DNA of 64,000 bases from an uncultured Saprospiraceae bacterium (GTDB lineage: Bacteria; Bacteroidota; Bacteroidia; Chitinophagales; Saprospiraceae): NCBI GenBank assembly GCA_937959275.1, contig CALGLU010000001.1, positions 1 to 64,000 on the forward strand, given 5' to 3'. The notes below the pieces were generated by a model. It had not been told where the DNA came from. It searched no databases and worked only from the letters and a program-made list of their open reading frames with translations. The position numbers and the translations under genes are program-made. How positions within the stretch are numbered: the first letter of the stretch is position 1; each line of letters starts with the position of its first letter. Below are positions 17,501 through 25,545 of the stretch, one piece after another.

Positions 17501-19518
17501 TTGGCGGATCAGTTTCAAAAGATGATGATACACCATGTGTCGGTACTGGCTATGTGACTGCAGAAGCGAAGGATTATTGCGGATCGGATCAGACGAGCAG
17601 TGATGATCTAGCGTGGACGATCTCATTTTATACAGATGGACAATTGGTTAACAGATTGTATGAGTCAGGACCATCGGTTACCGTGGAGACGAGTCCTGGG
17701 AGTCTGGGAGAGGATCACAATATAGTTTGGAGTGTTAAGGATGGCTGTGGCAATGAGTCGACTGCCAATACTCAGTTGAGTTTTGTAGATGACAAAGCAC
17801 CAACACCATTGTGTATTGCTGGCTTAACAACAGCATTTATGGCTACAGATGGTTCTGTATCTATTTGGGCAAAAGACTTTGATCTAGGTAGTTTTGATAA
17901 TTGTACATCTACTGATGAATTAGTTTATACAGTTGTTAGAGAAGGGGAGCAGCCGATTGGATTTGGAGACGCTGGATTCTTAGATCAAGCTTTAATGACC
18001 TTCTCGTGTTCAAATATGGAATCTTTTATTGAATTGAATTTATATGTATGGGATGCAAATGGTAATGCAGATTACTGTACAGTTGGTTTATTGATATCAG
18101 ATAGTGGTGAACATTGTCCTGAAAATGAAGGGCAGGATTGTATTGATGAAAGTCTGATCGATCTTGAAGCAGAGTGTAATAGTATTGATGACCCTGTTTG
18201 TGGTTGTAATCTTGTGAGCTATTCGAATGTATGTGAAGCATTGAAACATGGTGTTTTATCGTATACTGCAGGACCTTGTGAAACGGGGTCAAGCATAGCA
18301 GTGGGAGGCTCAGTTTACACTGTAGATGGTCAGATTATAGACAATACTCTTGTAACGATTAATGCGGCTCTTCCAGAGTATCCACAAGCGATGACGAATG
18401 GGACAAACGGAGATTATATGTTTGATAATAATCCGATTGGCTTTAATTATAATATCAGAGCGGCTAAGGATGATAAGTATATAAATGGGATTAGTACGCT
18501 AGATCTTGTATTAATTCAGAAACATATTTTGGGTCTTGCCTATTTAAATAGTCCATTCAAAGTCATTGCGGCAGATGTCAATAATAGCCAAAGTGTTGCA
18601 GCAAGTGACTTGGTTATGCTTCAGCAACTCATACTCGGTTACATCCCGAATGATGTTATTGTAAGTGATAGCTGGAAATTTGTAGCAGCAGATCAGGGTT
18701 TTGCAGATGTATTACATCCGTGGCCTTATATAGAAGAAGCTAATCTTGTGAATGTTAATTCTCCAATGATGAGCGCAGATTTTGTTGGGATTAAATTAGG
18801 TGATGTGAGTGGAGATGTGGTTGCGAATACTAGAGACGCGGAATCAGAATCTAGATCAACTACTGACTATGTCTTTAGAACTGATGAGCAAGTGGTGAGG
18901 CGGGGAGATGAGGTTTCGGTTGACTTACTAGGGACGCAGGCGAAGGATGTATTTGGGATGCAATTTAGCCTGAGCCATAAAGGCTTAGTTTTGAGATCAA
19001 TTCAATCGGACCATATTGAATTTGGTGAAGACAACTATAATGTTCATTCTGATATGACTCATGTGAGTTGGGCGAATGCTTATGGGGATGAAGTGGGAGA
19101 AGGAGATGAACTTTTGACATTAGTTTTTCAGGCAGCAGAAGACTTGCAGTTATCGGAGGTGCTTAAGCTTGCGAAGGAAGGTGTGAAGGCTGAACTTTAT
19201 GTTGGAGATGATTTAGCTGTTGCGAATTTATCTATTCGAATAGAGGATGAAGGAAGCGATTTTGCTTTATTAGGGAGCTATCCTAATCCCATGACGACGA
19301 TGTCAAAGATTCGGTTCCAATCTCCTCGCACAGGTGAATTTACATTATCTATTTTCGATGCAGCAGGTCGTATAGTCACAGCAGAAAACAAGAAGATGAC
19401 TAAAGGGTTGAATGAAGTCTTGTTAGAGCGGTCGACAGTTGCAGAACGTGGTATTTATTATTTTCAAATAAAGGCTGATGAGTTTGAAGAAACAAGCTCG
19501 ATCATCGTTATTGATTAA
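14533..19518 (+). CDS. giant T9SS-secreted surface protein with Kazal-like and dockerin segments
   Basis: A 1661-residue secreted protein. A signal peptide (ending SMAGQ) is followed by Cys-rich HYR/Ig-like repeats with recurrent DxTxP starts and paired Cys (for example from 'DQTAPLVESLDDV'). A Kazal-type inhibitor-like module (PVCGCNLVSYSNVCEA, around 1210-1250) is next, then a carboxypeptidase-regulatory-like turn and two dockerin-type repeats (around 1317-1380, with ADVNNSQSVAASDLVMLQQ). A cohesin-like beta domain (about 1450-1560) precedes a type A T9SS sorting domain (from about 1580: SYPNPM, FDAAGRIV, GIYYFQI). It should be exported by T9SS and anchored or released at the cell surface. 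Its role in adhesion, matrix or protease inhibition is inferred. It is monocistronic with its own terminator. Confidence 0.9.
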   Translation: MYTLKLYTQFLVFTSICLLSFSTSMAGQNCGALVCNNSVQISLGVECEVVLEPDMVLEAPNGTYEYEISIYDTDGEFIGNAVTGDQVNTTLQYKVKSSCDGNTCWGNIDLEANVLPVLESPCQFIAGNEINTTVELSSSNPSETVSLIASDDCQKVINLMGISNLKYNSGTPGNPVWSLSDIQVEVFNSAGSLIYSEVYLPGAFSDIVLLSTIGAYTIEVSSIVNQSVGDVTIHASVPNCNVGCVSWCGGSYPEIFLTPEQAVEIIDNSCGASLVSDIKIQQESVGDMCDDIGVLHVITYSANITMHGKTQKAILLTQAYREEKIDLSPGGIVSIHFPDPTTIDCSTDGIDPTLEEGSPEYLHAVTGDVKQAYPTYIDSHTLIPDTNIIDRIIHIEDIVGYRDTMISQPIDLDGDGVNEDVWVIVTIVDKELRDSIAFDTIVGPGFTNPHIPIKPGQIFCNILTSYSDIEFSACAGGKKIIRSWSMIDWCNSAIQLNGTQQIEITDQTAPLVESLDDVIVSIDPWQCSATYKFPDVVYTDDCSSNVEVEWRTSDGNVADGYVYNLWQNQGPIQVRALVTDECSNTTEETFSIVVVDNIPPVMVCQGSMQTTLTYSDSNSNSGIAQIYAESFNAGSHDSGCGDVTFKVARMNGCCGEECSEGETICLRRDKFGDCIEEGIKPVEDEYGDFVKFCCQDAGQIVQVILVGTDKQGNQNQCMIDVFVSDKSAPSLVCETVEISCSDNPDDVPLPQVLGVACDREYGFELASVTDETGNCGNQKIIKEWFIDADGSGDLTPGDSYCEQIITISDSETFDPYTIKWPKHLNGQTEQGFNIECDDDEAKIFLNHPVYMGDALDCVPDFDVDELKPVWCGSDCGLVGYSLDQETISSSDACLTIINRWSVVDWCTYNPNNDSSDGDESNNTDILTAMEDWAQGVCTTCPESAIYHDPVYFSYTQVRIDGFYTFNQIVKIIDETQPEILVDATVEINTIGGSVSKDDDTPCVGTGYVTAEAKDYCGSDQTSSDDLAWTISFYTDGQLVNRLYESGPSVTVETSPGSLGEDHNIVWSVKDGCGNESTANTQLSFVDDKAPTPLCIAGLTTAFMATDGSVSIWAKDFDLGSFDNCTSTDELVYTVVREGEQPIGFGDAGFLDQALMTFSCSNMESFIELNLYVWDANGNADYCTVGLLISDSGEHCPENEGQDCIDESLIDLEAECNSIDDPVCGCNLVSYSNVCEALKHGVLSYTAGPCETGSSIAVGGSVYTVDGQIIDNTLVTINAALPEYPQAMTNGTNGDYMFDNNPIGFNYNIRAAKDDKYINGISTLDLVLIQKHILGLAYLNSPFKVIAADVNNSQSVAASDLVMLQQLILGYIPNDVIVSDSWKFVAADQGFADVLHPWPYIEEANLVNVNSPMMSADFVGIKLGDVSGDVVANTRDAESESRSTTDYVFRTDEQVVRRGDEVSVDLLGTQAKDVFGMQFSLSHKGLVLRSIQSDHIEFGEDNYNVHSDMTHVSWANAYGDEVGEGDELLTLVFQAAEDLQLSEVLKLAKEGVKAELYVGDDLAVANLSIRIEDEGSDFALLGSYPNPMTTMSKIRFQSPRTGEFTLSIFDAAGRIVTAENKKMTKGLNEVLLERSTVAERGIYYFQIKADEFEETSSIIVID

Positions 19519-19578
19519 TTGGAGTCATTGTTTAAATGAATAAAGGATAGACATTAATTTAGTTGACGTTTGTATAGA

Positions 19579-19611
19579 GGGTGAATTCATGGATTGGATT
19601 TACCCTTTTTT
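19579..19611 (+). terminator. Rho-independent terminator
   Basis: Stem GGGTGAAT/ATTTACCC (8 bp, one G-U pair, 11-base loop) followed by six T residues lies 61 bp after the stop of the giant surface protein. Confidence 0.85.
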
Positions 19612-19739
19612 ATTTAACTGATGTCAATTTGTTGTCCCCTTATTTTGAACCTTTAGTGCAAGTTTTAGATCTGGATTTAATCAGACACGTTAAAAGCAGG
19701 TTTGCTTAATTAGTAGCTTTATCACTGTAATCAATTGCT

Positions 19740-20624
19740 TCAATCTTGAAGAACTTCAACAGGATCTTTTTTGAAGGCTTTGGCTAATGTTTCTTTGTTT
19801 TCGGCAATGCCTTTTAGTAAAAATTTATGGTACTTCGTTGGGAATAAACGCGTGATGATATCCATCCATTTAGCGTCTTTGCCAATGAGAAGTTTTGGGC
19901 TTTGATTTTCAATGGCGGTAATGATTTGAGTGGCAGCTTGAGCAGCAGTTGTTGGTGCAAGCTCTTCAAATGTTTTGCTGGTCTCTTCTATTTCTTCTTT
20001 CGTCAGAGTCGATTTTGAAAAATCAATGTTTTCGACAATTCCCGTTTTGATCCCACCTGGATGTATGCAGCAGACTTTTACATGGGTCGTGCCTTCTACT
20101 TCCAATTCTAGGCGTAAGGTTTCTGTGAATCCTCGAACAGCAAATTTAGCTGTACAGTACGGGCCTTGTGTAGGATATCCAAATAATCCAAACACGCTTG
20201 ATGTATTCATCAATACAGCTTCTGGTCTTCTTTTGAGGTGAGGCAAAAAGGCTTTTGATCCATAGATTACGCCCCACATATTAACACCCATTAGTTTTTC
20301 AAAATCCTCATAGCTAGTATATTCTATGCTTTTGGCTGGTAGAGTATATCCGGCGTTATTGATAACTATATCAACTTGACCAAAATGGTCGACAACCTCA
20401 TTGGCAAAATCTTCAACTGCAGATCGATCAGACACATCAAAATGCCTTGCTAGAACTTTGGCTCCCATCTTTTTTACTGTATCGGCAGTATCCAGCAGAG
20501 TACTTTCATTCCAATCATTGATTGCAATCAGTGCACCTCTGTCTGCTAATTGGTAAGCTAGTTCTCTACCCATTCCAGAGCCAGCCCCCGTGATGACGGC
20601 AACTTTGTTTTTAAAGTTTTTCAT
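19740..20624 (-). CDS. short-chain dehydrogenase/reductase
   Basis: A 294-residue classical SDR. Visible motifs are the cofactor loop TGAGSGMGRELA, NNAG (INNAGYTLPA), the catalytic Ser in NTSSVFG and the YxxxK pair in PYCTAKFAV. Asp at INDWN after the second strand suggests NAD preference. A C-terminal extension of about 40 residues (KWMDIITRLFPTKYHKFLLKG) is similar to SDRs annotated as acetoin or fatty-alcohol dehydrogenases. The substrate is unknown. It stands alone on the minus strand. Confidence 0.88.
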   Translation of the reverse strand: MKNFKNKVAVITGAGSGMGRELAYQLADRGALIAINDWNESTLLDTADTVKKMGAKVLARHFDVSDRSAVEDFANEVVDHFGQVDIVINNAGYTLPAKSIEYTSYEDFEKLMGVNMWGVIYGSKAFLPHLKRRPEAVLMNTSSVFGLFGYPTQGPYCTAKFAVRGFTETLRLELEVEGTTHVKVCCIHPGGIKTGIVENIDFSKSTLTKEEIEETSKTFEELAPTTAAQAATQIITAIENQSPKLLIGKDAKWMDIITRLFPTKYHKFLLKGIAENKETLAKAFKKDPVEVLQD

Positions 20625-20802
20625 ATGATGTATTCAATGCAATAATTTACAATATAATCTTATTCAACAAATCTTGATCCCTCTAAATTTAGGCTTTCTT
20701 AATTTAAATCAGGAATTTTCTTTGGCTTTGTGTGTATAACTAAATGACTAAGCTTTCAAGGTACCCATCGGTAGTCTATGAGTCGTTATAATTGGCCGTA
20801 GC

Positions 20803-21119
20803 CTTTGTGTGTATAATAAATTGCAATTTTCAAATGATTACAATTACTTTCTTTGGTCAGTAATGGCTAATTAGCCCAAAGGGCTTCACTCAATAGGCAG
20901 GGACATCGTCCCTGTGAAAATATTATATTCGGTTTAGTCCTGAAGGGACGTCATCAATAAAAGTGAATTTTTTTGACCGAAAAATATAAATGAGATTCAA
21001 TGATGTCGTCTTTTCAGGACTTATTCTTGGTATTAATTCACCATGGACGGTGTCCATGGCTATTTGATGTAAGCCCTTTAGGCTATTCACAAGGTGCAAT
21101 TTGTTACACACACGTAGCC
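20803..21119. mobile_element. long imperfect inverted-repeat element (MITE/REP-like)
   Basis: About 317 bp folding back on itself. The outer ends are GTGTGTATAATAAATTGCA (20807-20825) and the inverse of 21093-21119, 17 of 19 identical. Moving inward, TAGCCcAAAGGGCTT pairs with an inverted copy near 21075, and GTCCTGAAGGGACG with an inverted copy near 21010. Each arm also has its own perfect small hairpin: CAGGGAC-atc-GTCCCTG on the left and CCATGGAC-ggt-GTCCATGG on the right. It encodes no protein. The nested palindromes resemble the composite palindromic repeats that in some Bacteroidota accompany REP-associated tyrosine transposases; that link is from memory and unproven here. Confidence 0.75.
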
Positions 21120-21193
21120 TTTCAAATTATAGTGTAGGCGTATTATTTTGTAAATTATATTAAATAGAAAAGTAAAATAAATAGAATGTAGGA

Positions 21194-21225
21194 TTTGCAA
21201 TAGACGACAAAATGTAATATATTTG
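21194..21225 (+). promoter_or_regulatory. Bacteroidota-type promoter of the toxin-antitoxin operon
   Basis: TTTG (21194-21197) and TATATTTG (21218-21225) match the Bacteroidota -33 and -7 consensus with a 20-nt spacer. Transcription would begin about 21230-21233, right at the first ATG of the antitoxin gene (21232), or nine bases before its second ATG (21241), leaving almost no leader. Confidence 0.7.
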
Positions 21226-21231
21226 TGACAA

Positions 21232-21738
21232 ATGACGCATATGTATAATCCGCTTCAAGAAGATCCAATCCTAGCTAAAGAAGCTGCTATTAGCTATAAG
21301 ACATCTCCACAGCGCTATTCGCAGCTTGTTGCGATTATAGGTGGCACCAAAGCTCTCAAAAAGGACATTTCGAATGAGATGGACCTCATTAATATCACGC
21401 GTGTAGGCCTTCCCAAGAAATCTCTTGACACCTTAGCCAAGAAGTTAGGTGTTTCGATGGAGCGAATGAGTTCATTATTGCATATTTCACATCGGACATT
21501 ACAGCGCAAGTTACCTACAGATCACTTAAGTGTACATGTGTCAGAGCAAATCTTATCGATAGCTGAGGTCATCCGCAAAGGCATTGAGGTCTTAGGGGAC
21601 CAAGATCGATTGGAGATTTGGTTACATTCTGAGTTAAGTGCTATCGATCACAAGAAGCCTATAGACTTGATGGATACGACATTTGGTACACGGCTGCTCA
21701 TCAGGATGCTTGGTCGTATTGAGCATGGCGTTTACTAA
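21232..21738 (+). CDS. Xre/MbcA/ParS-type antitoxin
   Basis: A 168-residue antitoxin of the type II RES-Xre family. The central helix-turn-helix is near residues 65-95 (LAKKLGVSMERMSSLLHISHRTLQRK). The C-terminal DUF2384 toxin-binding domain follows (FGDQ-like WLHSELSAIDHKKPIDLMDT, then GTRLLIRMLGRIEHGVY, the usual ending). It should repress its own promoter and neutralise the RES toxin encoded just downstream. Two starts are possible, at 21232 and 21241. Confidence 0.92.
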   Translation: MTHMYNPLQEDPILAKEAAISYKTSPQRYSQLVAIIGGTKALKKDISNEMDLINITRVGLPKKSLDTLAKKLGVSMERMSSLLHISHRTLQRKLPTDHLSVHVSEQILSIAEVIRKGIEVLGDQDRLEIWLHSELSAIDHKKPIDLMDTTFGTRLLIRMLGRIEHGVY

Positions 21739-21739
21739 T

Positions 21740-22207
21740 ATGATTGTTTATAGAATTGCAAAAGAGATCTATCTCAATGACATATCTGGAACGGGAGCAA
21801 AATTATATGGTGGAAGATGGAATAAGGAAGGACTCGCTCTACTGTACACCTCTCAAACCCTTTCTCTTGCTGTCTTAGAACTATTAGCCAATCAAGTCAG
21901 ACGATTAGTTGATGACACCTATGGTTATATAGCAATTGAAATTCCTGATAGTTATCCACCAGTCATCTTAGATGAATCGGATTTGCCACCAGATTGGAGG
22001 CAGAATCAGTATTCAGAGTTTACAATCAATACAGGCTCTACTTGGATAAACTCTCAGGAGTCTGTTGCAATGGCTGTACCTTCTGCTGTTTTGTCTCAGG
22101 AGAATAACATTTTAATTAACCCTTCACACCCTTCTTTTAAAAAGGTGAAAATCCTGAGTAAAGGCAAACTGAATTTGGACGGAAGAATAGCAGTTGCCTC
22201 TACATGA
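21740..22207 (+). CDS. RES-domain toxin (NAD-degrading)
   Basis: A 155-residue toxin of the RES family, whose characterised members deplete NAD by phosphorolysis or hydrolysis. Conserved residues are the Arg of YGGRWN, the Tyr/Ser of LLYTSQTLSLAVLE, and the Ser of VPSAVL preceding the INPSHP motif. The ATG at 21740 lies 1 bp after the antitoxin stop; an alternative ATG at 21725 overlaps it. The cognate antitoxin is the preceding gene. Confidence 0.92.
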   Translation: MIVYRIAKEIYLNDISGTGAKLYGGRWNKEGLALLYTSQTLSLAVLELLANQVRRLVDDTYGYIAIEIPDSYPPVILDESDLPPDWRQNQYSEFTINTGSTWINSQESVAMAVPSAVLSQENNILINPSHPSFKKVKILSKGKLNLDGRIAVAST

Positions 22208-22306
22208 TAAGGATCGAGAAATACTCCCCGTTGGGGCTAGTCGTTTGTCGTTAGATCTAGAAATCCTAATGGTACTTGCTATTATTACAGAAAGTGATAA
22301 AATCAT

Positions 22307-22338
22307 AAAGCCCTATTAGTCGTAACCAATAGGGCTTT
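22307..22338. terminator. bidirectional hairpin terminator
   Basis: Perfect 11-bp stem AAAGCCCTATT/AATAGGGCTTT with a 10-base loop lies between the convergent RES toxin gene and the 913-residue protein gene. The T-runs are short on both sides. Confidence 0.75.
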
Positions 22339-22385
22339 AAGTACAGAGATTTTAAAGGGATTTTTAAATCCTCACATTTTTATTC

Positions 22386-25127
22386 TTAATTACCAAAATC
22401 AGCACAAGGAGCAATGAACGCTTCAAATGGAGATCCTGGCATGATTTCAAAACCATCCTGAAGTTCAACAAATTGACCTCCAGAAAATCGTGTTGTTGAA
22501 GAAGGCATGTTTACAGTCCCCTTTGACATCAAACCAATGTTGGCATCATGCAATAAAGGTGGTACTGGATTCATATCTAACTGTAACATATCCAAACAGC
22601 AGAAGTATGCACCTACTTCAACGCCATAAATATTGACATCTCCACAAACACATGGGTCTGTTAAAAATTCATTCTCCATTTCAAATATGGTACCAGTACC
22701 GATGTATGAACAAGGATCGAATGTATTTGGATCATAGACCACAGGATGAATCGTAAACCATCCAGGTACATCAACAACAAACACAGAGCTAGTACCGCAT
22801 TCGATGACATCGTAAGTATCGCCTATTGTCATCACGTATGTGAGCACATATCCAGGAGGAATAACTTGATTACCGACTGGCATGGCATCTAAAGAAACTG
22901 TGCTACCCATATCATCAATACATCCTGTCGATGAAGGAGGATATACCATCGTACCAGCATCTGCTGTCGCATCACAAAAACAAACCATGATTTCTTCAGG
23001 ATCTTCATCATCACCACCATCTGTTTCTGTCGGATCATTGTCCGATGATAAATCATCAGCTTCAGAGTTATTGCCAGGCGTACTGTCAATATCGTCACCG
23101 TTATCTGTAGCTATCTCTGCATTATTGATTAAAGAACCACCAGCAAACGCTGCATCAATCGTTAATACGATATCTACAGTCACTGGTGCGCCTCCGGCAG
23201 TTGGACCTGCTAGAATGTTGGTGACCGTTCCCGAAGGACCACCTGCCCAGCCATTTGTGTCAGCTGTACTTAAGGTCATTCCTGTTGGGATGTAATCAGC
23301 TACAGTAATAAAACCTGCATCAAGTGTTCCTTGGTTAAAAATAGTAATTGTATAGCTAACATCGTCGCCAGGTTCATATGGTCCAGGCGATGTTTCTTCT
23401 TTAATTAAAGCTAAATCATAGACTGTATCTACTGTGATTAAAGCAGGATCTTCATCATCACCACCATCAATCTCATCAACTGAATTGTCATCTGTCAAAT
23501 CAGTCAAACTTGTATCAACTAAGACGTCTGGATCACTATCCGCGTCATCACCATCATCTGCTGTAATTTGAGCAAAATTGATAATGTCACCTCCAGCAAA
23601 CGTTGGATCAATTGTCATGACCACATCTGTATCGACACACATATCAACTGGAATCGAAGGTATCGTATTCGTAATCGGTCCTGAAACAGGACCAGCCCAA
23701 CCATTAGCATCAGCTGTACTTAATGTTAATCCAGTTGGTATATTATCCGTGATTTCAATATTAGCAGCATCAAGCGTTCCTTGATTACAAACGGTGACTG
23801 TGAATGTTACATCCTCACTGGGTAAAAATGGTGAAGCAGACGATAGGACTTTTATTAATGCTAAATCATATACTTGTGCTACAGTAATCTCTTCAGGATC
23901 TTCATCATCACCACCATCCGTTTCGTCTAGATCGTTATCATCAGTAAGATCATCCGTTGAAGACATATCACCAGTTGTACTGTCTACGTCATCACCATCA
24001 TCAGCAGTAATTTCTGCATTGTTGATAAGTGAAGTCCCCATAAAATCATTGTCAATTGTTAAAACTATTGCAATGATTTCACAATCAGTTGGTGCTAAAG
24101 TCGGTATTGTATTAGTAACAGGTCCAACCGCTGGTCCAGCCCAACCATTCGCATCAGCAGTGCTTAAAGTCATACCTGCTGGAATATAATCGGACACTTC
24201 AATATTGTTAGCAGTAACATTACCTTGATTACAAACTTCAATATCATATGCCACATCATCACCAGGACTATATGGTCCTGCAGACGTTTCTGTTTTGATT
24301 AATGCTAAATCATATACTGAACATGTCGATGCAAAAATGAAATGTTGCGAAGGATCATCAGGAGCTATACCTAAAGCTTGCGATTTAAATGAAATTGACT
24401 CGATAGATTCCTTAACGATAAAATATGCAGATCCTGCTTCATTATCTGGTAAGTCTGGTTGGTAAGTAGTCTGTGTCACACCGCTTCCTTGTTCACCTAC
24501 AAGAGTCCCTGTTACTGGGTCCCATGTTGGAGGAGTATTAATACCATCTGAATTATCACCATCGAAAGAGGCTTCGAACCAAGTTGCAATGACTGAAATT
24601 GGAACGGCAGCTCCACCCGGATACGTCGCGCACACCGTGACTTGATCTTGCTCTACATCAGCGATGATAAAGGCAAATTCATTTGCAGGAGTTGGTGAAT
24701 CAAAGACTAACGATGTCGTTACTGTATTGGTGATTGGATCACCTGCTAGACCAAAATAACCAGCAACTTCGACTTCAATGTTTTGGGCAGCATCTGCCTG
24801 ACCGAAGATCGTCTCAAATCCAGCGCCATTATTATCAATGACTTGGGCTGGTCCAGGTACGCTTGTATCTCCCAGATCATAGTCTCCTGTAATTGAATAA
24901 CTAAAATCTGGCATCCCAGCACAATCTCCTGACACTGCACCAAACACGCCTGTTCCTGTTAATCCATCAGGACCTACAGGGGTAAACGTAGCAAATTCAG
25001 AATTTGGAGCTAGTTGAGCTTGTGAAAGTGATAAACAAAAACAAGAGATGAAAAGAACATGGAATATGTTCTTTAAAGGTTTATAAATCTCATTAAGAGA
25101 CTTATGTTCAAGTATGCATTTATTCAT
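22386..25127 (-). CDS. secreted DUF11-repeat protein with 3-coathanger-like C-terminus
   Basis: A 913-residue protein with a signal peptide after a long basic N-region (cleavage near LSLSQAQ). Residues about 30-270 form a beta-rich domain. Three DUF11 repeats follow, each starting YDLALIK, containing TLSTADANGWAG and ending in an acidic DDxDLDETDGGDDEDPE linker. The C-terminus (FSGGQFVELQDGFEIMPGSPFEAFIAPC) matches the pattern of the Bacteroidota '3-coathanger stack' domain and not a T9SS sorting domain. The role is probably structural on the cell surface. The three repeats are very alike, suggesting recent internal duplication. It is monocistronic. Confidence 0.85.
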   Translation of the reverse strand: MNKCILEHKSLNEIYKPLKNIFHVLFISCFCLSLSQAQLAPNSEFATFTPVGPDGLTGTGVFGAVSGDCAGMPDFSYSITGDYDLGDTSVPGPAQVIDNNGAGFETIFGQADAAQNIEVEVAGYFGLAGDPITNTVTTSLVFDSPTPANEFAFIIADVEQDQVTVCATYPGGAAVPISVIATWFEASFDGDNSDGINTPPTWDPVTGTLVGEQGSGVTQTTYQPDLPDNEAGSAYFIVKESIESISFKSQALGIAPDDPSQHFIFASTCSVYDLALIKTETSAGPYSPGDDVAYDIEVCNQGNVTANNIEVSDYIPAGMTLSTADANGWAGPAVGPVTNTIPTLAPTDCEIIAIVLTIDNDFMGTSLINNAEITADDGDDVDSTTGDMSSTDDLTDDNDLDETDGGDDEDPEEITVAQVYDLALIKVLSSASPFLPSEDVTFTVTVCNQGTLDAANIEITDNIPTGLTLSTADANGWAGPVSGPITNTIPSIPVDMCVDTDVVMTIDPTFAGGDIINFAQITADDGDDADSDPDVLVDTSLTDLTDDNSVDEIDGGDDEDPALITVDTVYDLALIKEETSPGPYEPGDDVSYTITIFNQGTLDAGFITVADYIPTGMTLSTADTNGWAGGPSGTVTNILAGPTAGGAPVTVDIVLTIDAAFAGGSLINNAEIATDNGDDIDSTPGNNSEADDLSSDNDPTETDGGDDEDPEEIMVCFCDATADAGTMVYPPSSTGCIDDMGSTVSLDAMPVGNQVIPPGYVLTYVMTIGDTYDVIECGTSSVFVVDVPGWFTIHPVVYDPNTFDPCSYIGTGTIFEMENEFLTDPCVCGDVNIYGVEVGAYFCCLDMLQLDMNPVPPLLHDANIGLMSKGTVNMPSSTTRFSGGQFVELQDGFEIMPGSPFEAFIAPCADFGN

Positions 25128-25545
25128 AAAAAAATTGTTTTAACTATTTAAAATCCAGAGCAAACTACAGATAAGGGTATATCCATTGAAACAACGTTAT
25201 CTGCATTAATTTCAGATAATTCTTGCTAACATATATTTCAAAAATAATAATCTATGATTCTAGTGATCAGCGAACGGATAGGAGGGTTTTTATCAAATTT
25301 GGCTCCTAATATACTTTTAAGGTACCGCAATATTTAAATATTAATTGAGATTTAAAGGCTTATTACTGTTAAATTAAAAAGATTTAACATTTGATACCGC
25401 TGAAATAATTGAGTTCGTATACTATTTTATGATATATGTTAACTATTGATTAGCGGGTATTAGCATTTAAAATGAGCAGTACACCATTGTGATATCCTGA
25501 AACGAGCAGCACGTTTAGGATAGGTAAGTTGCATTTTCTGTAAAG
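25128..25545. other. intergenic region
   Basis: 418 bp, AT-rich, no ORF of credible composition. A stem TATCCT..CG/CG..AGGATA at 25493-25522, 24 bp beyond the end of the cox cluster, is the only clear structure. Confidence 0.55.
25493..25522 (-). terminator. hairpin downstream of the cox cluster
   Basis: Stem TATCCTgAAACG/CGTTTAGGATA with a single bulged base and a 7-base loop sits where a terminator of the minus-strand cox operon is expected. It lacks a T-run, so intrinsic termination is uncertain. Confidence 0.4.

Larger units (their letters stand above)
20625..21231. other. intergenic region with repeat element and toxin-antitoxin promoter
   Basis: 607 bp without a gene. Most of it is the long inverted-repeat element at 20803-21119, and the right end carries the promoter-like boxes at 21194-21225. 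The stretch 20625-20800 shows no further structure except a second tttgtgtgtataa copy near 20725, matching the element border sequence. Confidence 0.7.

Noticed and set aside
25493-25522. Riboswitch or other structured RNA
   Set aside because: Only one simple hairpin; no conserved aptamer sequence could be recognised.
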